A stretch of DNA of 64,000 nt. It comes from Lactuca virosa (lineage: Eukaryota > Streptophyta > Magnoliopsida > Asterales > Asteraceae). Made by a program: the position numbers and the translations under genes. Of the stretch, positions 21,998 through 33,283 are shown piece by piece. The stretch covers positions 73,443,434 to 73,507,433 of the forward strand of contig CAKMRJ010005745.1 of the NCBI GenBank assembly GCA_928212115.1, written 5' to 3'. Under the pieces are notes generated by a model. The model was given only the letters and a program-made list of their open reading frames with translations, was not told the DNA's origin and ran no database searches. Position 1 is the stretch's first letter. Every line of letters begins with the position of its first letter.

Positions 21998-22801
21998 TGA
22001 TGGGTTTTGAGCATAACAACATCCTATGTGTTTATGCAACCCTAATTGCTTTGGATCTAAGTTTTTAACTAATTGAACATGCAAAAGAAATTCCAAAGCA
22101 ATAACCCTAGATCTGGCATATACAATTCAAAATTCACATACGAAAAGGGTTAAGAAGATTACCTTGTTTGTTATATTATAAGAACAAGAATTCCAAGCTT
22201 TATCTTGACCTTTGAAAGCTTTAGTGCCCCAAATGTTGCACCTCTAATGGCTCACAAACACTTGTAGCAAGAGGATGAGAAGGAGATAGGAGAAGACACT
22301 AAGAATTTCGGCTAGGGTTTCTTCAAGGAAGCAGTGGCCGAAAATCCTTGGTGGAGGGGTCCTTAAATAGCTGCTAGGGTTTTCATGTGGAAACCCTAAC
22401 CTCTTGCTTAGGCCCTAAGCAGTCCATGGACTTCCCCTTCTAGAGGCCATGGACGAATTCTATAGGGACTCCCTATAGAAATTCGTCCACCCCATCCAAA
22501 AGGAGTCCAGCAGCCCAGTTTTGCAACTATCAATGATTTGCAAAAATAGTCCTCGTTATTTTAATAAGTTCCTTTGATCCCAAAATTAATACCATATTAA
22601 TTTATGATCAAATATAATTAAATATTATGATTTCTAATTAATATATTATTCTCATAATATATTAATAAATCATTTGATAACCTCTCTCTCCACAAGTCAT
22701 CCTGTCAAGTTGCTAAAGTGAAGGCAACCCAAAAGGACTATGCTACTATCAAATCAAATTCATACCAATTATAGTTATGGGCTTAGACACCTAATCAAAC
22801 T
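21998..22801 (-). mobile_element. Copia E 3' LTR
   Basis: Closely matches 62721-63532. On the minus strand it follows the polypurine tract CCAAGTGGGAGAC (22802-22814) and ends CCCATCA at 21998. Its first two bases read AG where the sister LTR has TG, so the terminus has mutated. A minus-strand TATA box (CTATTTAAGG, 22361-22370) has three palindromes upstream (22406-22488). Confidence 0.85.
22406..22488 (-). promoter_or_regulatory. Palindrome cluster upstream of the copia E TATA box
   Basis: Three dyads occur in 83 bp: GCTTAGG-CCTAAGC type at 22406-22420, GTCCATGGAC at 22422-22431, and a 38-bp near-palindrome at 22451-22488 whose arms read GGACGAATTCTATAGGG and CCCTATAGAAATTCGTCC. The minus-strand TATA box lies 36 bp away. 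The same cluster is in the other LTR near 63150-63230. Confidence 0.8.
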
Positions 22802-23658
22802 GTCTCCCACTTGGATAAGTCTAATAACTATAATTGCAAGTACGACTTCAAAATCTGATTAGCAATTGTAGCTCTCAAAAGTCGTTGTCGAACTCTGACC
22901 CAGTCAGTCGTGTACTTAAGATATCATGTGGAGAAAGACATGGAATAGAATCATTCTCATTGTCAAACAATTTGTTTCCTGATTTTTGATTTGTATGACA
23001 AGAAACTTAATTTACATATCAATTCAGTCATGACCGGGCTCGACACATAAGTCAACACCAAATCATCGAGGGTCCCAAGATATCGCTTTTACCCCTTGAG
23101 ATAAAAGGAACAGATAAACTTTGAATTATATGCTTGTACTATTTACTCATCAAATCATACACAACAATTCGTTTTATAACATCAAGTTACTGATGCATTT
23201 ACGCATTATCAATGAACAACCAACTCATAAACAACAACTCATATATCTCGGTTTAAAGACTATACGGTATTATCGTCTCATAATTACTCATGATAAATTC
23301 CATGAAGTAATTCAAATGAGCGTGGGTTTAATCCAATACTCAAATCTCCATTTCAGGAGTACGCATGAACGTTGCAGAAACTATTTCTATGTCTAAACAC
23401 TTAGACAATCTACAAGCCAATTCATGACAGTATTAATTCACTACTTACTCCCAAAGTATGATCGACTGTGGATAATTTGAATAATCCAATTATTCTGGAA
23501 GTAAAACATGCAAAGTTGAAACACAAAATAAATAATTGACAAAAGATAGTAAACAATACTTATATATAAATCTCCATTATATAATCACCAAAAATGTTAA
23601 TTACATTTATCTATTACAAGTTTCTAAAATTATCTATCTAAGCACTAAAACTAATATC
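22802..23658 (-). mobile_element. Copia E 3' untranslated region
   Basis: Lies between the RNase H remnant and the 3' LTR, with the polypurine tract at 22802-22814. It is about 850 bp, against some 160 bp in copia D, so it may hold an extra insertion. It is cut at 23658 by copia D. The ORF at 23121-23396 shows no known motif. Confidence 0.65.
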
Positions 23659-24433
23659 TGTTGGATTAGGTGTATAAGTTCATAACTATCTCTGGAATGT
23701 ACTTGACCCGGTTAGCATGGTCCATTTGGGTTGCATGGCATTGCAACACTTGGATAGACTAAATGAGAGAAAGGACACTTAAGGTTTATTAATATATTAT
23801 AAGTTCTAATATATTAATAATATTATTTAATTACTATTGATCAAGAATTAATTTAGAATTAATTTAGTGATCAAAATTGAGACTAATTAAATATACGGGG
23901 TTGATTGTGTAAATCATCCATTCTTATATAGTGGGCTAATTATCCATGGTTTATTAAGTTGGGCTAAAACCCATAAGGTGCTCCATGGATAGTCCATGGA
24001 GGTTATAAACCCATGGATCATGGAATATGGAAAGCCATGCCAATTAGGGTTTACATGGTGTAACCCTACTTGTGACACAACTATAAAAGGACCCCATGGG
24101 CTACCAAAAACGGTACTATGTTTAGAACAAGAGGGCTAGCTGATTTTGAGTGAGTGTGGACTTCTCTCAAAGTTATTCCAGGTGTTGTGGTGTTGTGTGA
24201 AACATTTGAGGCATCACACTTGAGGTGCTAGGCTCACAAAGTTCTCAAGGAATCCAAGCAACAAAAAGGTATGTTCTTCTACTAGTTTTTGTGTTTCAAA
24301 GTTCCCCATGCCATGCTAGTTAGGTTAAGAACCTTGGAAAATCAAATTTACATGTATCTTAGTAAAACATAGATCCAAGGTTTCTAGGGTTGCATGTACA
24401 TATTAGGAGTGTTAGAATGCTCAAAACCCTTCA
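23659..24433 (+). mobile_element. Copia D 5' LTR and primer-binding site
   Basis: Starts TGTTGGATTAGG and ends CCCTTCA. TGGTATCAGAGC follows at 24435-24446. TATA box TATAAAA at 24082-24088. Upstream, CTCCATGG (23981-23988) and CCATGGAG (23994-24001) form a 21-bp dyad. The 3' LTR at 56604-57367 is the same with few changes. The family is also represented by the solo LTR at 9455-10217. Confidence 0.92.
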
Positions 24434-24446
24434 GTGGTATCAGAGC

Positions 24447-25139
24447 ATAGGCTTGTTTTCTTGATACTTGATGCAATTTTTTGAAAAAACTCAAGATTTC
24501 TACATTCTGCTGAGTGAACTCGCCGAGTCCATGGGGGGACTCGACGAGTCCATGTGTTATTTCATCCTACTCGTCGAGTAGGTTCTTGCACTAGATGAGT
24601 AGGAGGCCCTGAATGCAGATTTTCGAGTTTTGCTGCTGGAAATGGACTAGAAACATTACCCTAAACTGTTTTGGTCTTATAAAACTTGTTTTAGATGGTG
24701 TAATGGTTATGCTAATCCATTTACAATGGCTATTATCAAAATTTCAAGTTTTGTATGTGTTATTTATGATTCTTGAAATTGTTGATATGCATACACTTAT
24801 GAGTTTAGAAGATCATAGGAATTATTTGCAAATAGTTTGTTAGTTTAATTCTTGATCTTGATGTGTTTTAATGGAATCCATAATTTGTCCTCAAGTTATG
24901 GATTACCAAAAGTCATTCTTTTAAAGTCCATTAATTAAACACATAAATTACATAAAATGAAGAGTCTTCATTTTAATAAATCATTAACTCATAAGTTATG
25001 AAAGTTGAAAAGTTTTGAAAGTTACAAAACTTGCCCTCAAATTTTGGAACATGTAAAGTCACTTTAGAAAACTTTAGTTCCAACCCCTAGAATTTTAAAA
25101 GTTAAAATTCAACCCTTATACTTTATAATATTATACGTT

Positions 25140-25218
<79 letters not shown>

Positions 25219-26005
25219 AACAAGTCGTTTTACCGTTAGTAGGCCTCATTCACGAAGTCGGTCTATAAGGGGGGTATAAGGTTGTTGCCTATAAAATGGC
25301 AGCTTAATGGGTGTCCACTCTCACCCACCACTTCCTTGACTGGTGGAGGGATCGTTAGCCGAACGGGTAGGACAATGACTTTAAATCCTCATTAAAAGTA
25401 TGATGGTTATAAAGTAACTAAATGTTTTTATAAATTCCCAATCTTAGTTACTTTAGGAAAATGTGAATATGGTGCTAACCCATGAAATTACACTTTGCAC
25501 TTTGCTTAAGTCGTTAATCGAGCGTGTGTTGTTAACCGGCACACTAACCTGGAGTTAACAAGGTAGGCAAAGGGTGGCTTAAGGTTTATCATAGATCGGT
25601 GGAGCGTGTGTGGTTAACCGGCACATCGATTAGGTGATAAACATTAAGAGTACCAAGTAATTTGCATGGTTAATTCACACCTTGTTTTGTGATCCTCGGC
25701 ATCCCAATCACAAAACCTGAAGGGCACAATCGAGACTGAAACATGCCATTGAAAATTTCAATGAATCTCAAAAGAATCTAGGAGTTTGAAAACCAATTAA
25801 AAACCTAATAATTTATTTCGTTTTTCATGGTGGAAATTGGTGAATCGTCATTCACCTACCTTCAAATATTTTATAGCTTGGGTTACGGCATCCCTCTTCT
25901 AAGTTATAAAATATTGTGTTGGGTCCTAGCCTTAATATTACATTTGGGTGTCTTATTAAGGACTATCTTTATATCTAATCTAAACTTGTTCTTCTTTCTT
26001 TTCAG
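24447..26005 (+). mobile_element. Copia D long leader with ACTCGNCGAGT array and (TA)n
   Basis: About 1.56 kb separate the primer-binding site from gag. Dyads ACTCGCCGAGT, ACTCGACGAGT and ACTCGTCGAGT lie at 24518-24528, 24539-24549 and 24569-24579. A 72-bp (TA)n tract is at 25145-25216. The phrase GAGCGTGTG...TTAACCGGCACA occurs twice (25520-25544 and 25602-25625). All three features recur at matching places in copia E. TTCTTTTCAG directly before the gag ATG could be a splice acceptor for a leader intron. ORFs here look non-coding. Confidence 0.7.
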
Positions 26006-27217
26006 ATGTCTTCCAACAATGCTGCTTCTGGCTCAAACCTTACCGACTCCTTCTCTCTCATGAACCTTTGTGGGAGAGTCATCTTCGATGGTTCCAACTT
26101 TATAGATTGGATCCGGAACATCAGGATGGTCACTCGTTACGAGGACAAGGAATATGTCCTCGACAAGGAGCTTAAGGAACTTGATGAGTCGTTTGCTACT
26201 CCTGAGGAGATCGCTGAATATCGGACTCATGAGAGAGATGCCACCAAAGTGGCATGTATCATGTTGGCCACGATGACAGCCGAGCTCCAAAAGTCCTATG
26301 AGGACTATTACCTTTTTGAGATGCATCAGGACTTGATGGACCGCTACCATCAAAGTGCTCGTCAAGAGAGGTATGAAATCATCTCCTCCATGATAACAAC
26401 CCGGATGAAGGATGGTGAACCCATCACGGTCCACATGCAAAAAATGCAAAGGTATGTGGACCGTTTGCTGAAATTGAATGTGAACTTCCCCAAGGAGTTG
26501 GCAATTTACATCATTTTGCACTCCTTACCTTCGTGCTATGATCAATTTCGGATGACATATCTCATGAACAAGGAGGAAGTTACACTCAGCAAACTTCAAG
26601 GACTTTTGAAGACCCTGGAAAGTGGTCTTAAAGGTAAGACAGTTGTTACTACTCCTACTCCTACCGCGACCCCTGTCTTGGCAATCAGGCAAGGTAAATG
26701 GAAGAAGAGGAAGAGCCCTTCGAAGGGTACCAAGGGAAAGACCCTTGATGACTCCTCTTTGAGTGGAACCAAAAGAGGTTCTGTCACTCCTTCTGCCAAC
26801 CCTAAAGAGGCTGAATGCTTCTATTTCCATGAAAAGTCGCACTGGAAGCGAAACTGCCCAAAGTACCTGCAAGATGTTAAGGATGGGAAAGTAAAACCCA
26901 ACCATGCAGGTATTTACACTATATTGACTAATAACTCGCCCCATTCTAATTCTTGGGTCCTTGATACAGGTTATGGTATTCACACATGTTCTGATTTGCA
27001 GGGACTAAGAAGAAGTGAGAATATGGAGCATGGGAAGATAAACTTGATCATGGGAAATAGGAAAGTTACACCTGTCACCAAGATTGGAGTTTATTCTTTG
27101 TTTCTAAGTAGTGGGTTAACTTTAGATTTGAATAAATGTTGTTACTCGTCTGAAATGGCGAGAAATATTATTTCCTTTCATGGTTTGTACAAACAAGGGT
27201 TTACCTGTTTCGTTTGA
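26006..27217 (+). pseudogene. Copia D gag and protease
   Basis: A 403-codon ORF starts MSSNNAASGS and carries a copia gag domain through about residue 210 (WIRNIRMVTRYEDKEYVLD, QRYVDRLLKLNVNFPKELA). A zinc-knuckle position follows near residues 270-285, reading CFYFHEKSHWKRNC. The second cysteine is Phe, so zinc binding is probably lost (copia E keeps CFYCQDKGHWKRSC). The aspartic protease signature WVLDTG lies near residues 317-322. The frame is lost at 27217, and reading continues in another frame from about 27180. Gag would build the particle and the protease would cut Gag-Pol. Confidence 0.85.
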
Positions 27218-28192
27218 TAATGAATGTGGTGGTATTAATGCTTTCTTTAATAATGTTCTTTATTTTAAAGCATTACCTTGTGATAGTGTATATGAAACTG
27301 TGTCGGTTGTAGATAACCTAGGAAATAATATGTTGTGTATTGATTCTTCCACTAGCTTGGATAAAGCATCATTATGGCATTGTCGTCTTGGACATGTAAG
27401 CAAAAAACGCATAGGCCAACTCCAAAAGGATGGAGTATTGGATTCATTTGACCTAAAGTCGGATGATAGTTGTGAATCTTGTTTGCTTGGGAAAATGAGA
27501 AAGTCACCCTTCACTGGTACTTGTGCTAGGGGTGAGGGTTTGTTGGATCTCATACATACTGATGTGTGTGGACCCTTTAGAACCGCCACAAGGGATGCTA
27601 ACCGCTTATATGTGATTTTTACTGATGATTATAGTAGATATGGATATGTCTACATATCAAGCATAAGTCAGAAACCTTTGAAAAGTTCAAAGAGTTTAAA
27701 CAGGAAGTGGAAAATCAGCTGGGCAGGAACATTAAGATGCTTCGATCCGATCGAGGTGGTGAGTATCTTAGTACAGAGTTCCTTGACTATCTTAAGGAAT
27801 GTGAGATTGTCTCACAATTGACACCTCCCAGGACACTGCAGTTGAATGGTGTGGCTGAGAGGCATAATCGGACCTTTTTGGACATGGTTCGTTCCATGAT
27901 GAGTCGAGCTTTGCTACCAATCTCATTTTGGGGGTATGCCTTAGAGACTGCCGCCCATATCCATAATCTAGTCCCTACAAAGAAGGTTGCCAAAACACCT
28001 CACGAGATATGGACTGGAAAAGTTCCCAATCTAGATCACATCAAGATTTGGTGTTGCGAGGCTTTCGTGAGGCGCGAGACTCACGATAAGCTCGAACCTC
28101 GAAGTGAGAGGTGTATTTTCATCGGCTACCCACAGAAATCCTTTGGTTACCTCTTCTACAGACCCGGTGATAATGTGGTCTTTGTAGCAAGG
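27180..28192 (+). pseudogene. Copia D integrase region, frameshifted and cut by gypsy C
   Basis: The ORFs 27180-27821 and 27707-28222 overlap in different frames. The first has the pre-integrase HHCC-type segment (LWHCRLGHVSKKR, CESCLLGKM) and the start of the core (LIHTDVCGPF, IFTDDYSRYGY). The second has MLRSDRGGEYLS and GVAERHNRTFLDM, the middle and last acidic positions of the D-D-E core. The coding sequence is interrupted at 28192 within VVFVAR by gypsy C and resumes at 54599. Integrase would insert the cDNA into chromosomes; this copy cannot. Confidence 0.85.
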
Positions 28193-30698
28193 TGTGACAA
28201 CCCGAAATTTTTTGCCTTGTAGCGTCAGTACAATCAAACTTAAATCAGACTCACTCCTGCTATCATTCAGCACTGTTTAGAGTCTGTTTGGGTGTTTTAA
28301 GCCTAGTTCATTCAAGGAAGGAGTGTTAGGATATAGCTGTTGAAGTTCAAACCATCAAACAAAGCTATAAACTCCATCATGTGGAGTTTACGGCCGTAAA
28401 CAAGGAGTTTACGGCCGTAAACTCAACCATGGCCGTTAACCCCTCCTATATATATGAGAGCAATTCATTCTTCTCATTCGTTTCCTTCATTGGCTGAAAT
28501 CTCCCCATTCTCTCTCAAGTATCATCGAGACTTCACTCCCGATCTTCATCAAAGGGCCTCCAAAGTGTGAGTACTCTTCCTCTAACTAAGTTGTATGCTA
28601 GAAACATTGATCTACACTTTGAAATCATCCAATTCTCAAGAACAAAAGGAGTTTACGGCCAAGAGCATCTCCCTTGGCCGTAAACCCCTATAAAGGTGCC
28701 ATTTGACCCTTAAACTCTTCCTAAGGCTTGGATTTGAGGCTAGAACACTCCCTTGTGCTTTGCAAGACCTTGAATCATCACCAAACTCATCATCAAAGAG
28801 AGTTTACGGCCAGGAGTTTACACCTTGGCCGTAAACCCTTGTAGTTGTCATGATTTGGACCTTAAACACATCTAGACCTTTACTAATCATTGGAACACTT
28901 GAGCCTTTGAAACTCCCTGCCTTTAAGACCCAATAAGACACCATTTGGTGAGTTTACAGCCATATGGTTTATGGTATGGCCATAAACAGCTCAACACCCT
29001 CCATTAAGTTGGTATGTCTCATCCTTGTGTAGAGCAATGGTCCCTCAAGATTCCCTAGCCTTCAAACACCCACTTATGCATGCTTGACCATGAGTTTACG
29101 GCCGTAAACACATGGCCGTAAACACCAAACCATGGCCTTAAACACCTTTTAGATGAATCACATGTAATTCCAACACTTGGTCAAAGTGTTTCCTAGTCCC
29201 GGAAGGTGTTTCCTTGCATTTGGTTGCTTCTAGACACTATATTTATGTCAATATATGCCATTATATGTCATTTAGGACTCGTTAAGTCTTGGGACTTCAT
29301 TCGTGGAACTTCTCATCCTTACGCGCATATTCTTTGAATCACCCACATCAGGTGAGTTCATACCCCTACGCTTTTTATGAATTTTCCATGTTTTCAGGGG
29401 GGGGGGGAATACAAGCAAAAGTACAGGAAAACTTGTGCTCAAAACATATTATTTTGCTTAAGATAACTATATGTTTAGAATGCTTTTAACACAAAAAATA
29501 GTTTTTACCAAACGATTAAGAAATCAACTCGTAGAAATAGTTTTCAAAACTAGGGTAACGAACTTGTGAATCATGTCGTAAAATGTATCATTTTATAAAG
29601 GATTTCTGCAAATCATAAAACAAAAGGATTTTCCATATTATTACCTGTAAATTTGTTAGTCTAGTTGGAGACACGTCCTTGGTAATACTCACCACCGAAA
29701 CAGAGTGTAGGACTAGCACTTGTGACCAGAATCTCTTGTAGGGAGAGCGTGACTGTTGTGTATAGATCTATACGGGACTGACTATCTCGCACCTCGCTGC
29801 TAGCTACAGTGGGACTGACAGGTCTACGGGTGACAAAGTCATAAAGGATATTGGCTCCAGTACATGCCATATCAAGTTAATGTATGGTCATGACCCTCAC
29901 AACGTAGATAACAGAGATTTACTTTTGTAATAATGAATCAAGTGAACTAACCTCAAAGTAATAACCGATTTAATTACTGGAGCGTATTAATAATAATATC
30001 TTCAGGACTTAGTTCATCAAAGTTTCCTTTTATTTAGTTTTTTTAAAGCTAATGTACCCCTCTGGGTGTAACCAGGGTTTTTAAAAGAAAGATGCTTTTA
30101 TTAATATGAGTATGGTAGATACTTGCATACCTCAGTTTAAAACGAATTATCAACCATCAACCTTTAGGGAAAATATAGAATTTTCCCGGGATAAACCGGC
30201 TATTCAAAACAGATTTTTTTATCATGTAATCAACGGATATTCATATTCATTCCACGACACCTTGGGTTGTACGTATATTGGTACGAATCTGGAAGTCATG
30301 GAAGGAATGGGTTTTCAAACGGGCTTTTATTAAGAAAATATAGGATTTTCTTGAGGAACACTTTTCAAAAGGATCAAAGAACATTTTCCACCAAAAACTA
30401 AACGCTTATGAACTCACCAGCTTTATGCTGATATTCTTTCAAAACTGCTTGTATTCTCAGGAAATCAGTAGACAGGTACTTCCAGGCTTTTGGAGAAGTC
30501 GGCGCGTTAGAGTCACGTCTTTTGATTTTACTTTTGTTATGAATAAAACCTTGTATTAAAACAATGTAAACCTTTTTCAGATATGTATTCAATGTTTGGT
30601 TGTGTTTACTATGCTTGCTATGATACAACTGTTGTGACACTACACATGACGTCAACCACCCCCGAACGTTTCCGCCTTTCCGGTTTGGGGGTGTGACA
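28193..30698 (+). mobile_element. Gypsy C 5' LTR and primer-binding site
   Basis: Starts TGTGACAACCCG and ends GGGGTGTGACA. TGGTATCAGAGC follows at 30702-30713. TATA box CTATATATAT at about 28446-28455. The first 1 kb is rich in the motif GTTTACGGCC/GGCCGTAAAC, both as full dyads and as spaced half-sites (28651-28688, about 28800-28838, 28951-28986, 29093-29127). A G run at 29398-29408 is longer than in the 3' LTR. An antisense ORF (29661-29870) recurs at 53557-53766 with few changes. Confidence 0.93.
28386..28455 (+). promoter_or_regulatory. Twin GTTTACGGCCGTAAAC palindromes and TATA box of gypsy C
   Basis: Two perfect 16-bp palindromes at 28386-28401 and 28407-28422, five bases apart. CTATATATAT follows 24 bp later. 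The arrangement recurs at each LTR start in the array; the U2/U3 LTR piece starting at 37030 has only one palindrome. The placement is that of a proximal promoter element. The binding protein is unknown. Confidence 0.85.
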
Positions 30699-30713
30699 GA
30701 TTGGTATCAGAGC

Positions 30714-31900
30714 TATTGTTTATAGTGAACTAAGTTTACCGAACCTTACATGGTATACAACTATAAACACTAAGGGGCCTAAGTGCTCTAAACTAAAAGT
30801 ATACTTTCAAAAATATAAGAATTTTTATAACAAAGTATATAAAAATACCCGAGTACTAGAATTTGTGTCATAAGTAGAACAAAACAAAAGTATTTGGATG
30901 TTGGACATCGCGGTTAAACCTGGGCAGTTATGTAATCATGTCTAGGGTCAATATAGCCTGATCAACTATATTCATTCGAGACATGACCAACATGTGCCTG
31001 GGAGCGACTGTAGTGTTGCAGCAAGCCTAAAACTTACCTAGATACCAGAGGAGTTCTAGAACCAAACATAAGGATTAAAATACTATAGGAGTATTTTAGG
31101 ATGCTATAAGGACTAAGCCGGAAACTTACCCAAAAAAAATCCATTCTTCAAGAATCAATCATTTAACTATAATACATTGGAGGTATTATAGATTCGAAGC
31201 CTATTAACTATCCCTTTACCATTACCACGCGTAGATAGCATGGCTGGATTCCATCTTCCTGGTGACCCGTACTTTCCCAACCAAGGAGATGATGGATGGA
31301 TCGAGCCAGAGCCAGAAGGGAACCATGAAATTCCTTTGGACGATGATTTTGCCGAACCATTTCCTGAAGAGACTGAATCGGAACCCAAAGTCGAAAACCT
31401 ACCTCAAGTGACCCCAATACCAAATCCTAACCCTTAAGTTGGATTCCAAGGTCCAACGCCTATGTGGGTCGAGAGTTTTAATAGGTGGAGCCATGAGCAA
31501 GACCAACCCCTCCCATACGACGGAAACCACAACTTCTACAATCTAAACGAAGGAGGCCCCGCGGACAGAGCTCTTCCAATCCTGATACGCCGGGTGACTC
31601 GCAATGAGGAACTGGGTATGGCAACCCTTCAGCGAACTATGGAACTCGAAGCGGATTTAACGCCAACACGGACCGCATTCGTCGCCTCGAGATTTCTCAC
31701 GCGAGAGCTGTAAGGAACAATGAGACTCTGCAACGAGAGTTAGCTACAACCCGAGCCGAAGTCATAGAGCTCCGAGCACGTCAGTCAGAGTACGAGAGAC
31801 GCCTGCTTGGTGTGGAGCGTCAACTGACCGAATTAAGGTTTCACTTGAGGAGTACCCATCTCCGATAGGGGGATACTCTACTCATCCTTCCTTTTTGGTC
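30714..31900 (+). pseudogene. Gypsy C leader with an acidic ORF and a coiled ORF remnant
   Basis: After the primer-binding site, an ORF at 31240-31437 encodes a proline- and acid-rich peptide (PEPEGNHEIPLDDDF...PEETESEPK). A second, 31462-31713, continues in another frame, followed to about 31865 by a charged, probably coiled segment (readable as RNNETLQRELATTRAEVIELRAR in part). This is neither gag nor pol as I know them; some plant gypsy elements carry extra leader ORFs of this kind. It is frameshifted here. Confidence 0.45.
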
Positions 31901-32272
31901 TAAGGAATAACTTTCATATCTATGTTATGAGTAGTTCTTTTCCGTAAACATCTCTGTCCTTCATGTTTCCAAGATTCTTTCTCTGTTAGAATGACTTAGA
32001 CTTATTTTTAGGTCAAGGATTCTGAAAAAATGTGTAATCTCAGTTTCAGTTATGATGGCAACAATCATATTTCAGTTAAAGATTATCATTGTCAAAAGTA
32101 TACCTTAGATCGATAGCATGCAAATTAAGCAACTTTATCAAAGCCCTATCACCGTTTCGTCTTAAAAGCATGTGTCATAGGAAGTACTCTTACCTTAAGA
32201 ACAATCATTCCTCTTCCCTATCGATTTCATATCAGTCTCCATAAAAAGCTACGAGGTCATAATCGGCATGAG

Positions 32273-32642
32273 ATGGTTGAGCCCCAAATCGTGATGATGT
32301 CCCTTGCTTCGAAAGGGCGTTTCGCCTCAATCTTTCCCTCTGACGAAGTCCTCACTGGTTATAGTGATAAGATTTGTTCGAACCTTCGTATCATTTCCTG
32401 TGCCAAAGCCCAGAAGTATTTGCGAAAGGGATGTCATGCATTCCTGGCTCATGTTGTCGATGAGATGTAAAAAGTTAAAGGCCTCGAGAGCATCTCCGAA
32501 GTCTGCAACTTTCCTGATGTCTTCCCTAAAGACATTCCAGGGATTTCTTCCGAGTGTCAAAGTTGAATCCCGTATCGACTTAATCCCCGGAACTACCCTT
32601 ATAGCTAAATCTCCATATCGTCTAGAGCCGACGAAAATATGA
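32273..32642 (+). pseudogene. Gypsy C protease-RT linker fragment, out of order
   Basis: One frame reads ISCAKAQKYLRKGCHAFLAHVVDEM, then after a stop FPDVFPKDIPG and, later in other frames, remnants matching the linker between protease and RT. Element B has the same region as SCTQARSYLRKEYMAFLAHVV (pol residues about 235-256). In a normal element this lies downstream of gag, but here a gag start (32883) and gag knuckles (33284) follow it. The interior has been rearranged. Confidence 0.7.
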
Positions 32643-32882
32643 GAGTTATCCAGCCAGCACAATGAGCTGAACAACAAAGAGTTCGTAAGTTTATTGTATG
32701 TGAGCTTTATTGCGTTCAAATCTTTTTCTATTCTTGCTAGGACCACATCATGGGGATGTGGATCGAGTCAATGAAAGTCAGATAGCAAAACGGGAAACCT
32801 TAATGCATAGATAAACATTTAGGATACATTCAGAGGCAACCATTGTTGCTCACAAGCTTCTTTTCTTGACATGTAGCAGATC

Positions 32883-33116
32883 ATGCCTCCGAAGAAACGT
32901 AACCAACCCACCGGTAAGACACCAATCCTCCAGATGGACTCAGCTACGTTCCAAGCTACTGTCACAGCAGCTGTAGTAGCCGCCCTAGCTGTTCTTAACG
33001 CTAACAACATAAATGTGGGTGGAAGTGTTAATGGCAATCCAAATCTTGGTGTTAACCAATCTCAACAACAAGTGCCTACTAGAAAGGACACACCTGATCT
33101 CCAACTAACATCCTAA
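32883..33116 (+). pseudogene. Gypsy C gag N-terminal fragment
   Basis: The 77-codon ORF starts MPPKKRNQPTGKTPILQMDS and continues ATFQATVTAAVVAAL, the N-terminus common in daisy-family gypsy gag proteins. It stops at 33116. The central gag domain is deleted: about 90 bp later comes the C-terminal knuckle region. The original gag start is retained, but the protein could not form a particle. Confidence 0.7.
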
Positions 33117-33283
33117 AACGAAAGTTCAAAGGGAGTTGTTCGACCCAAAAACCTACTGAGAGGCAACGAATTGGGATAGTCAGTACCCCAGTCATCCCTG
33201 CTGTTCCAACACCAACCATACCTTACTATGGAAACCTCCCGCACTGCAACAAATGCAACTACCATCATCATGGAGCCTGTCGA

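Noticed and set aside
31240..31437. Acidic ORF as an envelope-like gene
   Set aside because: It is too short, lacks membrane segments and lies upstream of gag, not after pol.
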